13,194 bases of DNA from JASHVB01 sp049522565. GTDB taxonomy: Bacteria; Pseudomonadota; Alphaproteobacteria; Acetobacterales; Acetobacteraceae. The stretch spans positions 1 to 13,194 of the forward strand of contig JBEKNT010000164.1 of NCBI GenBank assembly GCA_049522565.1, written 5' to 3'. Positions 7,607 to 13,194 of the stretch are shown here, piece after piece. The position numbers and the translations under genes were made by a program. The notes beneath the pieces are model-generated. The model made no database searches, was not told the DNA's origin, and was given only the letters and a program-made list of their open reading frames with translations. Position 1 is the stretch's first letter. Every line of letters starts with the position of its first letter.

Positions 7607-8818
7607 ATGTCTGCGCTCGACCGCTGCTTGAACGTCTACGACCTGCGTGCCGCCGCGAAACGCCGATTGCCGAAGGCGGTGTTCGAATTCGTCGATCGCG
7701 GCAGCGAGGACGGCATCGCGGTCGCCAACAACCGCAACGCGTTCGAGCGCCTCAAGCTGCGGCATCGCGCGCTGGTCGATGTGTCGGGCCGCACGATGAA
7801 CACGACGCTGTTTGGCAAGCCGGTGTCGATGCCGATGGCGATCGCGCCCACCGGCGCCGCCGGCCTGTGCTGGCACGAGGGCGAGCTGGAATTGGCGAAG
7901 GCCGCGGCGAAAGCCAAGATACCATTCACGCTGGCCACCGGCGCAATGACCTCGATGGAGAAGATCGCGGAGCAAGCGGGACCGGGTGTCGGCGGGCGGC
8001 TGTGGTTCCAACTCTATGTCTGGAACAAGCGGGAGATGTCGTATCAGCTCATCGAGCGCGCTCACCGCGCGGGGTTCGAGGCGCTGATCGTTACCGTCGA
8101 TACCATCGTGCCGCCGAATCGCGAGTACAACACGCATAACGGTTTTCTCCTCCCGTTCACGCCGAACGTGACGTTCACGCTCGACATCATGCGGCACCCA
8201 GTGTGGTTTACCAATGTGCTGATGAAGTACTTCACGACCATCGGCATGCCGCGCAATGAGAACTATCCGGACGAATACAAACGGATGAAGCGTAACGATC
8301 CGACCACCACCCAGATGACGCGGCAGGACTCGCTGAGCTGGGAGGACATCAAGATCTTCCGCGACAAGTGGCCGGGCATCCTGATGATCAAGGGCGTCAA
8401 CCGGCCGGACGACGCGGTGAAGGCCATTGAGTACGGCGTGGACGGCATCGTCGTGTCGAACCATGGCGGACGCAACATGGACAGCGTCGTGGCGTCCATC
8501 GACGTGCTGCCGGAGATCGCCGAGGCGGTCGGCGACCGCGGCACGGTCATTCTCGATTCCGGCGTGCGGCGCGGGTCGGATATTGCGAAGGCGCTGGCGC
8601 TGGGCGCCAAGGCGGTGCTGACCGGGCGCGCCACGCTGTACGGCACGGCGGTCGGCGGCGAGGCGGGCGCGGGCAAGGCGATCAGCCTGATCCGTAACGA
8701 ACTGGACAAGACGATGGCCTATACCGGCTGCTGCTCGGTGGACGAGTTGGGGCCGGACATCTTCTTTGGCTACCGCCAGGGCAACCGGCTGCGCGACATG
8801 GTGATGGATGCGGTATGA
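7607..8818 (+). CDS. FMN-dependent alpha-hydroxy-acid oxidizing protein, paralogue 1
   Basis: A 403-aa TIM-barrel flavoenzyme of the lactate dehydrogenase (LldD)/mandelate dehydrogenase/glycolate oxidase family, oxidising an (S)-2-hydroxy acid to the 2-oxo acid. Visible residues: Tyr11 (NVYDLRAAA), APTGAAGL at the flavin, Tyr137 in FQLYVW, the VD165 strand, Arg172, Lys262 (MIKGV), the catalytic His286 and Arg289 in SNHGGRNMD, and the phosphate-binding DSGVRRGSDI. The usual GGRQLD is GGRNMD here and in the neighbour. The ATG has AGGGGAA at 7594-7600. By ungapped comparison it matches the downstream gene at 311 of 403 residues (77%), so the two arose by tandem duplication. Most differences lie in residues 181-250, corresponding to the variable loop that in mandelate dehydrogenase affects membrane attachment and substrate access. 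The substrate is unknown; naming it lldD would go beyond the evidence. Confidence 0.93.
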   Translation: MSALDRCLNVYDLRAAAKRRLPKAVFEFVDRGSEDGIAVANNRNAFERLKLRHRALVDVSGRTMNTTLFGKPVSMPMAIAPTGAAGLCWHEGELELAKAAAKAKIPFTLATGAMTSMEKIAEQAGPGVGGRLWFQLYVWNKREMSYQLIERAHRAGFEALIVTVDTIVPPNREYNTHNGFLLPFTPNVTFTLDIMRHPVWFTNVLMKYFTTIGMPRNENYPDEYKRMKRNDPTTTQMTRQDSLSWEDIKIFRDKWPGILMIKGVNRPDDAVKAIEYGVDGIVVSNHGGRNMDSVVASIDVLPEIAEAVGDRGTVILDSGVRRGSDIAKALALGAKAVLTGRATLYGTAVGGEAGAGKAISLIRNELDKTMAYTGCCSVDELGPDIFFGYRQGNRLRDMVMDAV

Positions 8819-8989
8819 TCGGGAGTACGCCTCTGCCGCGCTGCGCGCGGGAGAGGTCGAGGCGCGCAGCGCCGAGGGTGCGGGTGATCGGGTCGGCACG
8901 CTGCGCCTTTCTGCCGGGCGCACGCGGCACCCTCACCCGCGTCGCTTTGCTCCGCGACCTCTCCCGCGAAGCGGGAGAGGTTTAGTACG
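8819..8989. repeat. Palindromic repeat element between the two hydroxy-acid oxidase genes
   Basis: This 171-base spacer is dominated by an imperfect inverted repeat with arms of about 38 bases (near 8846-8885 and 8929-8968). The outer 14 bases are perfect: 8846-8859 against 8955-8968. The right arm also pairs locally with 8971-8981. The style (CCCTCACCCGCGTCGC, GCGGGAGAGG) is that of short dispersed GC-rich repeats common in alphaproteobacterial genomes. No gene is seen in it. Confidence 0.7.
8957..8981 (+). promoter_or_regulatory. Hairpin containing the ribosome site of the second hydroxy-acid oxidase
   Basis: ACCTCTCCCGC (8957-8967) pairs perfectly over 11 bp with GCGGGAGAGGT (8971-8981) around GAA; the apex GCGAAGC is a known very stable mini-hairpin in DNA. 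The right arm carries GGAGAGG (8974-8980), the only ribosome site for the ATG at 8990 (9-base spacing). When folded it would hide that site. Only TTT follows, so as a terminator it would be weak. Confidence 0.5.
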
Positions 8990-10201
8990 ATGACGAACCT
9001 CGATCGCTGTCTGAACATCTACGACCTGCGTGCCGCCGCGCAGCGCCGGCTACCGAAGGGCGTGTTCGAGTTCGTCGATCGCGCTACCGAGGACCATCTC
9101 GCCGTCGCCAACAACCGCAGCGCCTTCGAGCGCATCAAGCTCCGCCACCGCGCGTTGGTCGATGTGTCCAAGCGCAGCGTCGCCACCACGCTGTTCGGCA
9201 AGCCCGCCAGCCTTCCCATGGCCATCGCCCCCACCGGCGCCGCCGGACTGTGCTGGCATGAAGGCGAGCTGGAACTCGCCAAGGCCGCGGCCAAGGCCAA
9301 GATCCCGCTGACCCTGTCCACCGCCTCGATGACCGCGATGGAGAAGATCGCGCAGCACGGCGGTCCCGGTGTCGGCGGACGGCTGTGGTTCCAGCTCTAT
9401 GTCTGGAAGCAGCGCGAGCTGTCGCACCAGTTGATTCAGCGCGCCCACCGCAACGGGTTCGAGGCGCTGATCGTCACGGTGGACTCCCCAGTCTCGCCGA
9501 ACCGCGAGTACAACACGCATAACGGTTTCGCGCTGCCGTTCAAGGCGACGCCGCGTTTCGTCGTCGATGTCATGCGGCATCCGGTCTGGGCGAAGGACGT
9601 GCTGCTGAAATACTTCACCAGCATCGGCATGCCGCGGCACGAGAACTATCCCGAGGAGTACCAGAAATCCGTACTCAGCGGTGTCGGCAGCCGCGACGCG
9701 CTGCGCGCCGATTCGCTCGACTGGAACGACCTCGCGAAATTCCGCGACATCTGGCCGGGCATCCTGATGATCAAGGGCGTCAACCGCCCGGAAGATGCGG
9801 TGAAGGCGATCGAATACGGCGTGGACGGCATCATCGTGTCCAACCACGGCGGGCGCAACATGGACAGCGCCGCCGCCACGATCGACGTGCTGCCGGAGGT
9901 TGCCGACGCGGTCGGCAATCGGGCCACGGTGATCCTCGATTCCGGCGTGCGCCGCGGCTCCGACATCGCCAAGGCGCTGGCGCTCGGCGCAAAGGCGGTG
10001 CTGACCGGACGCGCCACGCTCTACGGCACCGCGGTCGGCGGCGAGGCGGGTGCGCTAAGGGCGATCAGCCTCATCCGCAACGAGTTGGACAAGACCATGG
10101 CCTACACAGGCTGTTGCTCGGTGGACGAACTCAGCCCCGACATCTTTTATGGCGAGCGCGACGGCAACCGGCTGCACGGCCGCGCCATGGGCGCGGCATA
10201 A
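8990..10201 (+). CDS. FMN-dependent alpha-hydroxy-acid oxidizing protein, paralogue 2
   Basis: The second copy of the tandem pair, also 403 aa, aligning to paralogue 1 end to end without gaps at about 77% identity. All flavin and active-site positions are kept: Tyr11, Tyr137, Arg172, Lys262, His286 and Arg289 in SNHGGRNMD, and DSGVRRGSDI. Both copies are therefore probably functional FMN enzymes oxidising 2-hydroxy acids. Residues 221-250 are almost wholly different (KRMKRNDPTTTQM in copy 1 against QKSVLSGVGSRDAL here), and the last 20 residues also diverge, suggesting a changed substrate or membrane or partner contact rather than a redundant backup. The ATG at 8990 follows a ribosome site inside a stable hairpin, unlike paralogue 1, so translation may be controlled differently. 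It ends 4 bases before the end of a convergent minus-strand small gene. Confidence 0.93.
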   Translation: MTNLDRCLNIYDLRAAAQRRLPKGVFEFVDRATEDHLAVANNRSAFERIKLRHRALVDVSKRSVATTLFGKPASLPMAIAPTGAAGLCWHEGELELAKAAAKAKIPLTLSTASMTAMEKIAQHGGPGVGGRLWFQLYVWKQRELSHQLIQRAHRNGFEALIVTVDSPVSPNREYNTHNGFALPFKATPRFVVDVMRHPVWAKDVLLKYFTSIGMPRHENYPEEYQKSVLSGVGSRDALRADSLDWNDLAKFRDIWPGILMIKGVNRPEDAVKAIEYGVDGIIVSNHGGRNMDSAAATIDVLPEVADAVGNRATVILDSGVRRGSDIAKALALGAKAVLTGRATLYGTAVGGEAGALRAISLIRNELDKTMAYTGCCSVDELSPDIFYGERDGNRLHGRAMGAA

Positions 10202-10205
10202 CGCG

Positions 10206-10367
10206 CTACTTCCCGCCTGCCGCCGTCTGACTCCACGCCAGTCCTGCCCCCAGCACCATCGCACTGCTCGCCATGCCGAGGATGGTCAGGCCGATCGCCA
10301 CCCCGGCGAGCCAGGGCGGTGTCGGCAGCGGCGGCGGTCCGCCGCCCGGATTGGTCTTTCGATGCAT
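10206..10367 (-). CDS. Small single-pass membrane protein, 53 aa, hypothetical
   Basis: An ATG at 10367 (minus strand) opens a 53-aa frame ending at TAG 10206-10208. It is preceded by a textbook ribosome site (AGGAGGA, complement of 10376-10382) with 8-base spacing. The protein starts with a short basic, proline-rich head (MHRKTNPGGGPPPLPTPP), then one hydrophobic span at about residues 19-45 (WLAGVAIGLTILGMASSAMV and on), then a short WSQTAAGGK tail. This is the profile of a real small inner-membrane protein with an N-in orientation likely from the basic head. It lies 64 bases after the minus-strand SDR in the same direction and may be co-transcribed with it. It converges with paralogue 2 across 4 bases. 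I do not recognise a family and assign no function. Confidence 0.7.
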   Translation of the reverse strand: MHRKTNPGGGPPPLPTPPWLAGVAIGLTILGMASSAMVLGAGLAWSQTAAGGK

Positions 10368-10375
10368 CACGCAAG

Positions 10376-10382
10376 TCCTCCT
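10376..10382 (-). promoter_or_regulatory. Strong ribosome site for the 53-aa membrane protein
   Basis: The complement of TCCTCCT reads AGGAGGA, a near-perfect anti-16S match, 8 bases before the minus-strand ATG at 10367. It is the strongest ribosome site in the window and the main reason for accepting such a short gene. Confidence 0.7.
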
Positions 10383-10431
10383 ATCCCGTATGACAAGGGC
10401 ATGACGCGCGCGAAATCAAGTTTGCGCCGCA

Positions 10432-11214
10432 TCACGCGATATGGCGGCCGCCATCCACGTAGAGATTGCCCCCGGTGATGTAGCGCCCGGCATCCGAACA
10501 CAAGAGCAGGGCCGCGCCCACAAGGTCGTCCGGCGCGCCGAGCCGGCCCACCGGGATGCGTTGTGCCAGCGCGGCGCCCTCACGCCGCATCTGCGCCTCG
10601 TTGCGTGCGGTGAGGATGGCGCCGGGCGCCAGGTTGTTGACCGTCACACCGCGGCCGCCATATTGGCGCGCCAGGTTTAATACCCAGTTAAGTTGCGCCG
10701 CCTTGGTGCCGGCATAGACCAGCATGGCCGGGTGCGGCATCGCCTGCTGCACGCTGCCGATGGTCAGAACCCGACCCCAGCCGCGGTCTGCCATCGGCGG
10801 CACCAGCGCCTGCAGCAATTCCAGTGTGGATCGCAGGTTCACCGTGATCTGCCGGTCAAAATGTGTCCCGCTGACGGTCTGCCAGTGTTCGGGAATCTCG
10901 ATCGAGGCATTCAGCACCAGGATGTCGATCGCGGACCAGTCGGTGACGGCAGCGGCCAGGCGCGTGCCGGCCTCGTCTTCGGCAAAGTCCTGTGCGAACG
11001 CCCGGGCGGTTCCGCCGGCGGCTTCAATCGTTGCCACCACGGCAGCGGCGTCGCGGGCTTCTTCCTCGTTGCCGACATGATGAACGGCAAGCCGTGCGCC
11101 CACACCGGCGAGCGCAATGGCGATAGTGCGGCCGATTTCACGGCGCGCGCCGGTGACCAGCGCAGTGCGTCCATCAAGGCGGAAGGCGGTCAACGGATCC
11201 GGCATGTGATTCAC
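10432..11214 (-). CDS. SDR family oxidoreductase with atypical cofactor motifs
   Basis: A 260-aa short-chain dehydrogenase/reductase. It keeps the catalytic Ser154, Tyr167 and Lys171 (YAGTK) and Asn126, plus a C-terminal GGNLYVDGGRHIA end, so it is likely an active ketone/alcohol oxidoreductase in the cytoplasm. Two usual signatures are altered: the Gly-rich loop reads TGARREIG (21-28), with Glu26 where TGxxxGIG has Gly, and NNAG is replaced by LNAS (101-104). The Arg-rich loop may favour NADP(H). The ATG at 11214 has only a weak AGAGTG upstream; a second ATG (Met4) is three codons in and is an alternative start. It is divergently placed from the exported hydrolase with 156 bases between, and is followed by the 53-aa membrane protein. 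It is not a close copy of the SDR at 990-1736. Substrate unknown. Confidence 0.92.
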   Translation of the reverse strand: MNHMPDPLTAFRLDGRTALVTGARREIGRTIAIALAGVGARLAVHHVGNEEEARDAAAVVATIEAAGGTARAFAQDFAEDEAGTRLAAAVTDWSAIDILVLNASIEIPEHWQTVSGTHFDRQITVNLRSTLELLQALVPPMADRGWGRVLTIGSVQQAMPHPAMLVYAGTKAAQLNWVLNLARQYGGRGVTVNNLAPGAILTARNEAQMRREGAALAQRIPVGRLGAPDDLVGAALLLCSDAGRYITGGNLYVDGGRHIA

Positions 11215-11221
11215 TCTGATG

Positions 11222-11245
11222 CCGTCGGGCCCAAGGCGCCGACGG
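11222..11245. promoter_or_regulatory. Inverted repeat in the divergent intergenic region
   Basis: Perfect 7-bp arms CCGTCGG (11222-11228) and CCGACGG (11239-11245) with a 10-base spacer, 8 bases upstream of the minus-strand SDR start. It may be an operator shared by the divergent SDR and hydrolase genes, or an RNA stem in the SDR leader. GGGCTTTT follows on the plus strand, but no plus-strand gene ends here, so a terminator role is unlikely. Confidence 0.35.
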
Positions 11246-11370
11246 GCTTTTGCACGACGTCCAGCCCGTGTCGTTGCTTGACAGGCGATCTGGCCGGATC
11301 GAGCGTGTGCAACAGGATGGCGGCCACGTCAAACAACCAGTGGCATTGCCGGTCTTGGGGGGAAACCATC

Positions 11371-12519
11371 ATGCGGTACATTCCGGGCGCACTTGTTCTG
11401 GCGTGCCTGCTTGGCATCGCAACGGGTTCCGTGCACGCACAACGGACCGAGGAAAGCCACATGCCGTCTGCCAGCGCAATTGCCGAGCGCAGCTATTTCT
11501 TCGTCGGCGGCAGCTACACCGGCGATCCTGCCAAGCAGGTCATGCACGGTCAGATGTATGTGGAGAAACTCACGCCGGCCCACCCGCATCAGCGATATCC
11601 CATGGTGCTGATCCATGGCGCCGCGCAAACCGCGACCAACTGGATGGGAACGCCCGATGGCCGCGCGGGCTGGGCAGAATTTTTCTGCGCTCAGGGTTAT
11701 CAGGTCTACATGGTGGACCAGCCTGCGCGTGGCCGGTCCGCCTGGCAGGAGGGGATCGACGGCAAGGTCCGCACCTTCGACGCGCAAACCATCGAAAAGC
11801 TGTTTACCGCGCCGGAACTGCATAATCTCTGGCCGCAGGCGAAGCTGCACACGCAATGGCCGGGCGATGGCCCCAAGCATGGCCAGGTCGGCGACCCGAT
11901 ATTCGACCAGTTCTATGCGTCGCAGGTGCAGTTCCTCGTCAGCAACGCGGAAACCCAGACCCTGATCCAGCACGCCGCGGCAGCGTTGCTCGACAAGATC
12001 GGACCGGCGATCGTGCTGACCCATTCGCAGTCGGGTCCGTTCGGCTGGCTGATTGCCGATGCGCGGCCTAAATTGGTCAAGGCGATTGTCGCGGTCGAAC
12101 CGGCGGGGCCACCGTTCGAGGACGTGGTGGTCGGCACTGGCCGCTCGCGTCCGTGGGGCGTGACCGATATACCGATCGCGTATGACCCTCCGGTCAGCGA
12201 CCCTGCGCAGTTGCAGATTGAGCAACAGACCGCGCCGAACAAACCCGATCTGGTGCGTTGCTGGCAGCAGAAGGGGCCGGCGCGCGCCTTGGCCAATCTT
12301 CGCAATATCCCGGTCGTGCTGATCACCAGTGAATCGTCGTATCACGCGGCTTACGATCATTGCACGGCGCATTACCTCGTGCAGGCCGGCGTGAAGACCG
12401 ATTTCATCCGGCTGGAAGAGCACGGCATCCACGGCAACGCGCACATGATGATGCTGGAGAAGAACAATCTGCGGATTGCCGGCCTGATTACCTCCTGGCT
12501 GGCCAGGAGCGTGAAGTGA
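11371..12519 (+). CDS. Exported alpha/beta hydrolase (esterase 713-like)
   Basis: A 382-aa alpha/beta-fold hydrolase with a clear Sec signal peptide: MRYIPGALVLACLLGIATG then SVHA before Gln24, so it probably acts in the periplasm or outside. The oxyanion region is LIHGAAQTATNW (80-91). The nucleophile is probably Ser219 in VLTHSQSGPFGW: the elbow reads T-H-S-Q-S, not the usual G-x-S-x-G. The catalytic His is probably His358 in GIHGNAHMMMLEKNN, and Glu243 (AVEPAGPP) is a candidate acid. The THSQSG and GNxHMMMLEKN features resemble the esterase 713-like group as I recall it. Start: the frame runs open upstream to 10693, but that part is antisense to the SDR; ATG 11371 has GGGGGGA at 11357-11363 and gives the signal peptide. 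A likely ester or lactone hydrolase; substrate unknown. The CMD protein follows after 49 bases, probably co-transcribed. Confidence 0.9.
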   Translation: MRYIPGALVLACLLGIATGSVHAQRTEESHMPSASAIAERSYFFVGGSYTGDPAKQVMHGQMYVEKLTPAHPHQRYPMVLIHGAAQTATNWMGTPDGRAGWAEFFCAQGYQVYMVDQPARGRSAWQEGIDGKVRTFDAQTIEKLFTAPELHNLWPQAKLHTQWPGDGPKHGQVGDPIFDQFYASQVQFLVSNAETQTLIQHAAAALLDKIGPAIVLTHSQSGPFGWLIADARPKLVKAIVAVEPAGPPFEDVVVGTGRSRPWGVTDIPIAYDPPVSDPAQLQIEQQTAPNKPDLVRCWQQKGPARALANLRNIPVVLITSESSYHAAYDHCTAHYLVQAGVKTDFIRLEEHGIHGNAHMMMLEKNNLRIAGLITSWLARSVK

Positions 12520-12568
12520 CGCATAGCGTCGCAACCAGCATTCTTCTCGAAACCAGGGGAGTTCTCTG

Positions 12569-13117
12569 ATGGCCCGTGTGCCGTATCTGGATGTCGCCGA
12601 TCTGTCGCCGGACAATCAGGATCTGCTGAAGCGCCCGATCGCACTGGCGCGAGCATTGGTGAACTCGCCCAACGCGGCGCGGGCGTTTTCCGGTGTCGGG
12701 CAGTTCATCCGCTATGGCAGCAAGCTCGATCCGCGTCTGCGCGAGCTGGCGATCCTGCAAGTGGGGTGGCTGGCGCGATCGCCGTACGAGTGGTCGCACC
12801 ATGTGAAGATCGGCCACGATTTCGGGGTGACCGATGACGACATCAAGGCGATGATCGACGACACGGCGGGCAAGCCGACCGGGTTGGATGCATTGACCCG
12901 GACCGTGCTGCTGGCGGCACGCGAGATGACGATCGCGGGTGGCATGACGGACGCAACGTTCGCGACGTTGCAGTCGGCGCTGGGTCATGAGCAGGTGGTG
13001 GACCTGACTCTGACGATCGGGTTTTATAATGCGGTGGTGCGCGTGCTGGCGACGCTACAGATCGATGTGGAGGACGAGTACGCCCCGTATTTGCAGCAGT
13101 TTCCGCTGCCGGGGTGA
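12569..13117 (+). CDS. Carboxymuconolactone decarboxylase (CMD) family protein
   Basis: A 182-aa, mainly helical CMD/AhpD-fold protein. The conserved core LDPRLRELAILQVGWLARSPYEWSHHVKIGHDFGVTDDDI spans residues about 53-91, where the YEWSHH element is that of PcaC-like decarboxylases. No CxxC pair of the AhpD peroxidase type is present, so disulfide-based peroxidase activity is unlikely. A second, degenerate helical half (about 107-165) follows. The length is greater than the minimal CMD domain (about 85-130 aa) and fits the longer uncharacterised relatives. The ATG at 12569 has AGGGGAG at 12555-12561. Its neighbour is the exported hydrolase, 49 bases upstream in the same direction, suggesting that both handle products of one ester or lactone substrate. 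Actual gamma-carboxymuconolactone decarboxylation is not established. There is no signal peptide, so it is cytoplasmic. Confidence 0.9.
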   Translation: MARVPYLDVADLSPDNQDLLKRPIALARALVNSPNAARAFSGVGQFIRYGSKLDPRLRELAILQVGWLARSPYEWSHHVKIGHDFGVTDDDIKAMIDDTAGKPTGLDALTRTVLLAAREMTIAGGMTDATFATLQSALGHEQVVDLTLTIGFYNAVVRVLATLQIDVEDEYAPYLQQFPLPG

Positions 13118-13140
13118 GAGATCGCGCAAGCAACAAAGTC

Positions 13141-13194
13141 CTCCCCCTCCCCTTGTGGGCTTGGGCCGCGAAGCGGACCAAGGTTGGGGGAGGG
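13141..13194. repeat. Dispersed hairpin repeat, copy 2, cut by the window end
   Basis: Begins with CTCCCCCTCCCCTTGTGGG (13141-13159), the exact reverse complement of part of the repeat at 4290-4316. A stem CTTGG/CCAAG and CCGC/GCGG (13160-13182) follows with apex GCGAAGC (13168-13174), the same apex as at 8966-8972, and then GGTTGGGGGAGGG closes against the C-rich start. It lies 23 bases after the CMD gene stop and may serve as its terminator. The outer boundary lies beyond the window. Confidence 0.65.

Noticed and set aside
8957..8984. Intrinsic terminator between the two hydroxy-acid oxidases
   Set aside because: The stem is strong, but only three T's follow and its right arm holds the ribosome site of the next gene, so a translational role is more likely.
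11278..11306. TTGACA at 11278-11283 as a promoter for the hydrolase
   Set aside because: A perfect -35 match, but the expected -10 place (near 11300-11306) reads GAGCGT-like, without resemblance to TATAAT.
10693..11370. N-terminal extension of the hydrolase frame
   Set aside because: The upstream part is antisense to the SDR and has no family similarity. ATG 11371 supplies both a ribosome site and a signal peptide.

Overview
The window is high-GC, densely packed bacterial DNA. Strongly GC-ending codons, GTG/CTG starts and short GC-rich dispersed hairpin repeats suggest an alphaproteobacterium, plausibly Rhodospirillales/Acetobacteraceae. That placement is inferred from style and gene content; no marker gene proves it. 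No tRNA, rRNA, CRISPR, transposase or phage gene was seen.

Layout. (1) Bases 1-1736: the 3' part of an acyl-CoA dehydrogenase, overlapping by 4 bases a short-chain dehydrogenase (SDR). (2) 1862-3196: a stand-alone Rieske [2Fe-2S] oxygenase alpha subunit. (3) 3341-4129: a two-CBS-plus-BON domain protein behind a good FNR/FixK-type palindrome. (4) 4130-4444: a gene-free stretch of 315 bases with three hairpins, one of them a repeat that recurs at the right end of the window. (5) 4445-7514: a tightly coupled cluster of SCP-x-type thiolase, AMP-forming acyl-CoA ligase and DOPA 4,5-dioxygenase-like protein. The ligase appears to start at a CTG overlapping the thiolase stop. (6) 7607-10201: two tandem FMN-dependent alpha-hydroxy-acid dehydrogenases/oxidases, both 403 aa and about 77% identical, separated by a 171-base spacer with nested inverted repeats. 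(7) Minus strand 11214-10206: a divergent SDR followed by a 53-aa single-pass membrane protein that is easily missed. (8) 11371-13117: an exported alpha/beta hydrolase with an atypical nucleophile elbow, then a carboxymuconolactone-decarboxylase (CMD) family protein. (9) 13118-13194: a hairpin repeat cut by the window end.

Taken together this looks like an accessory catabolic region. CoA ligase, acyl-CoA dehydrogenase, SDR and thiolase are pieces of a CoA-dependent degradation route, with no enoyl-CoA hydratase visible. The Rieske oxygenase, DOPA-dioxygenase-like and CMD proteins point towards ring-containing substrates, and the hydrolase could release acids from esters outside the cytoplasm. 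The actual substrates cannot be read from the sequence. I did not find a clearly new multi-gene system. The most unusual items are the CTG-initiated coupled ligase, the mutually exclusive pairing options in front of the second hydroxy-acid oxidase, the small membrane protein, and the FNR-like box in front of the CBS-BON gene.
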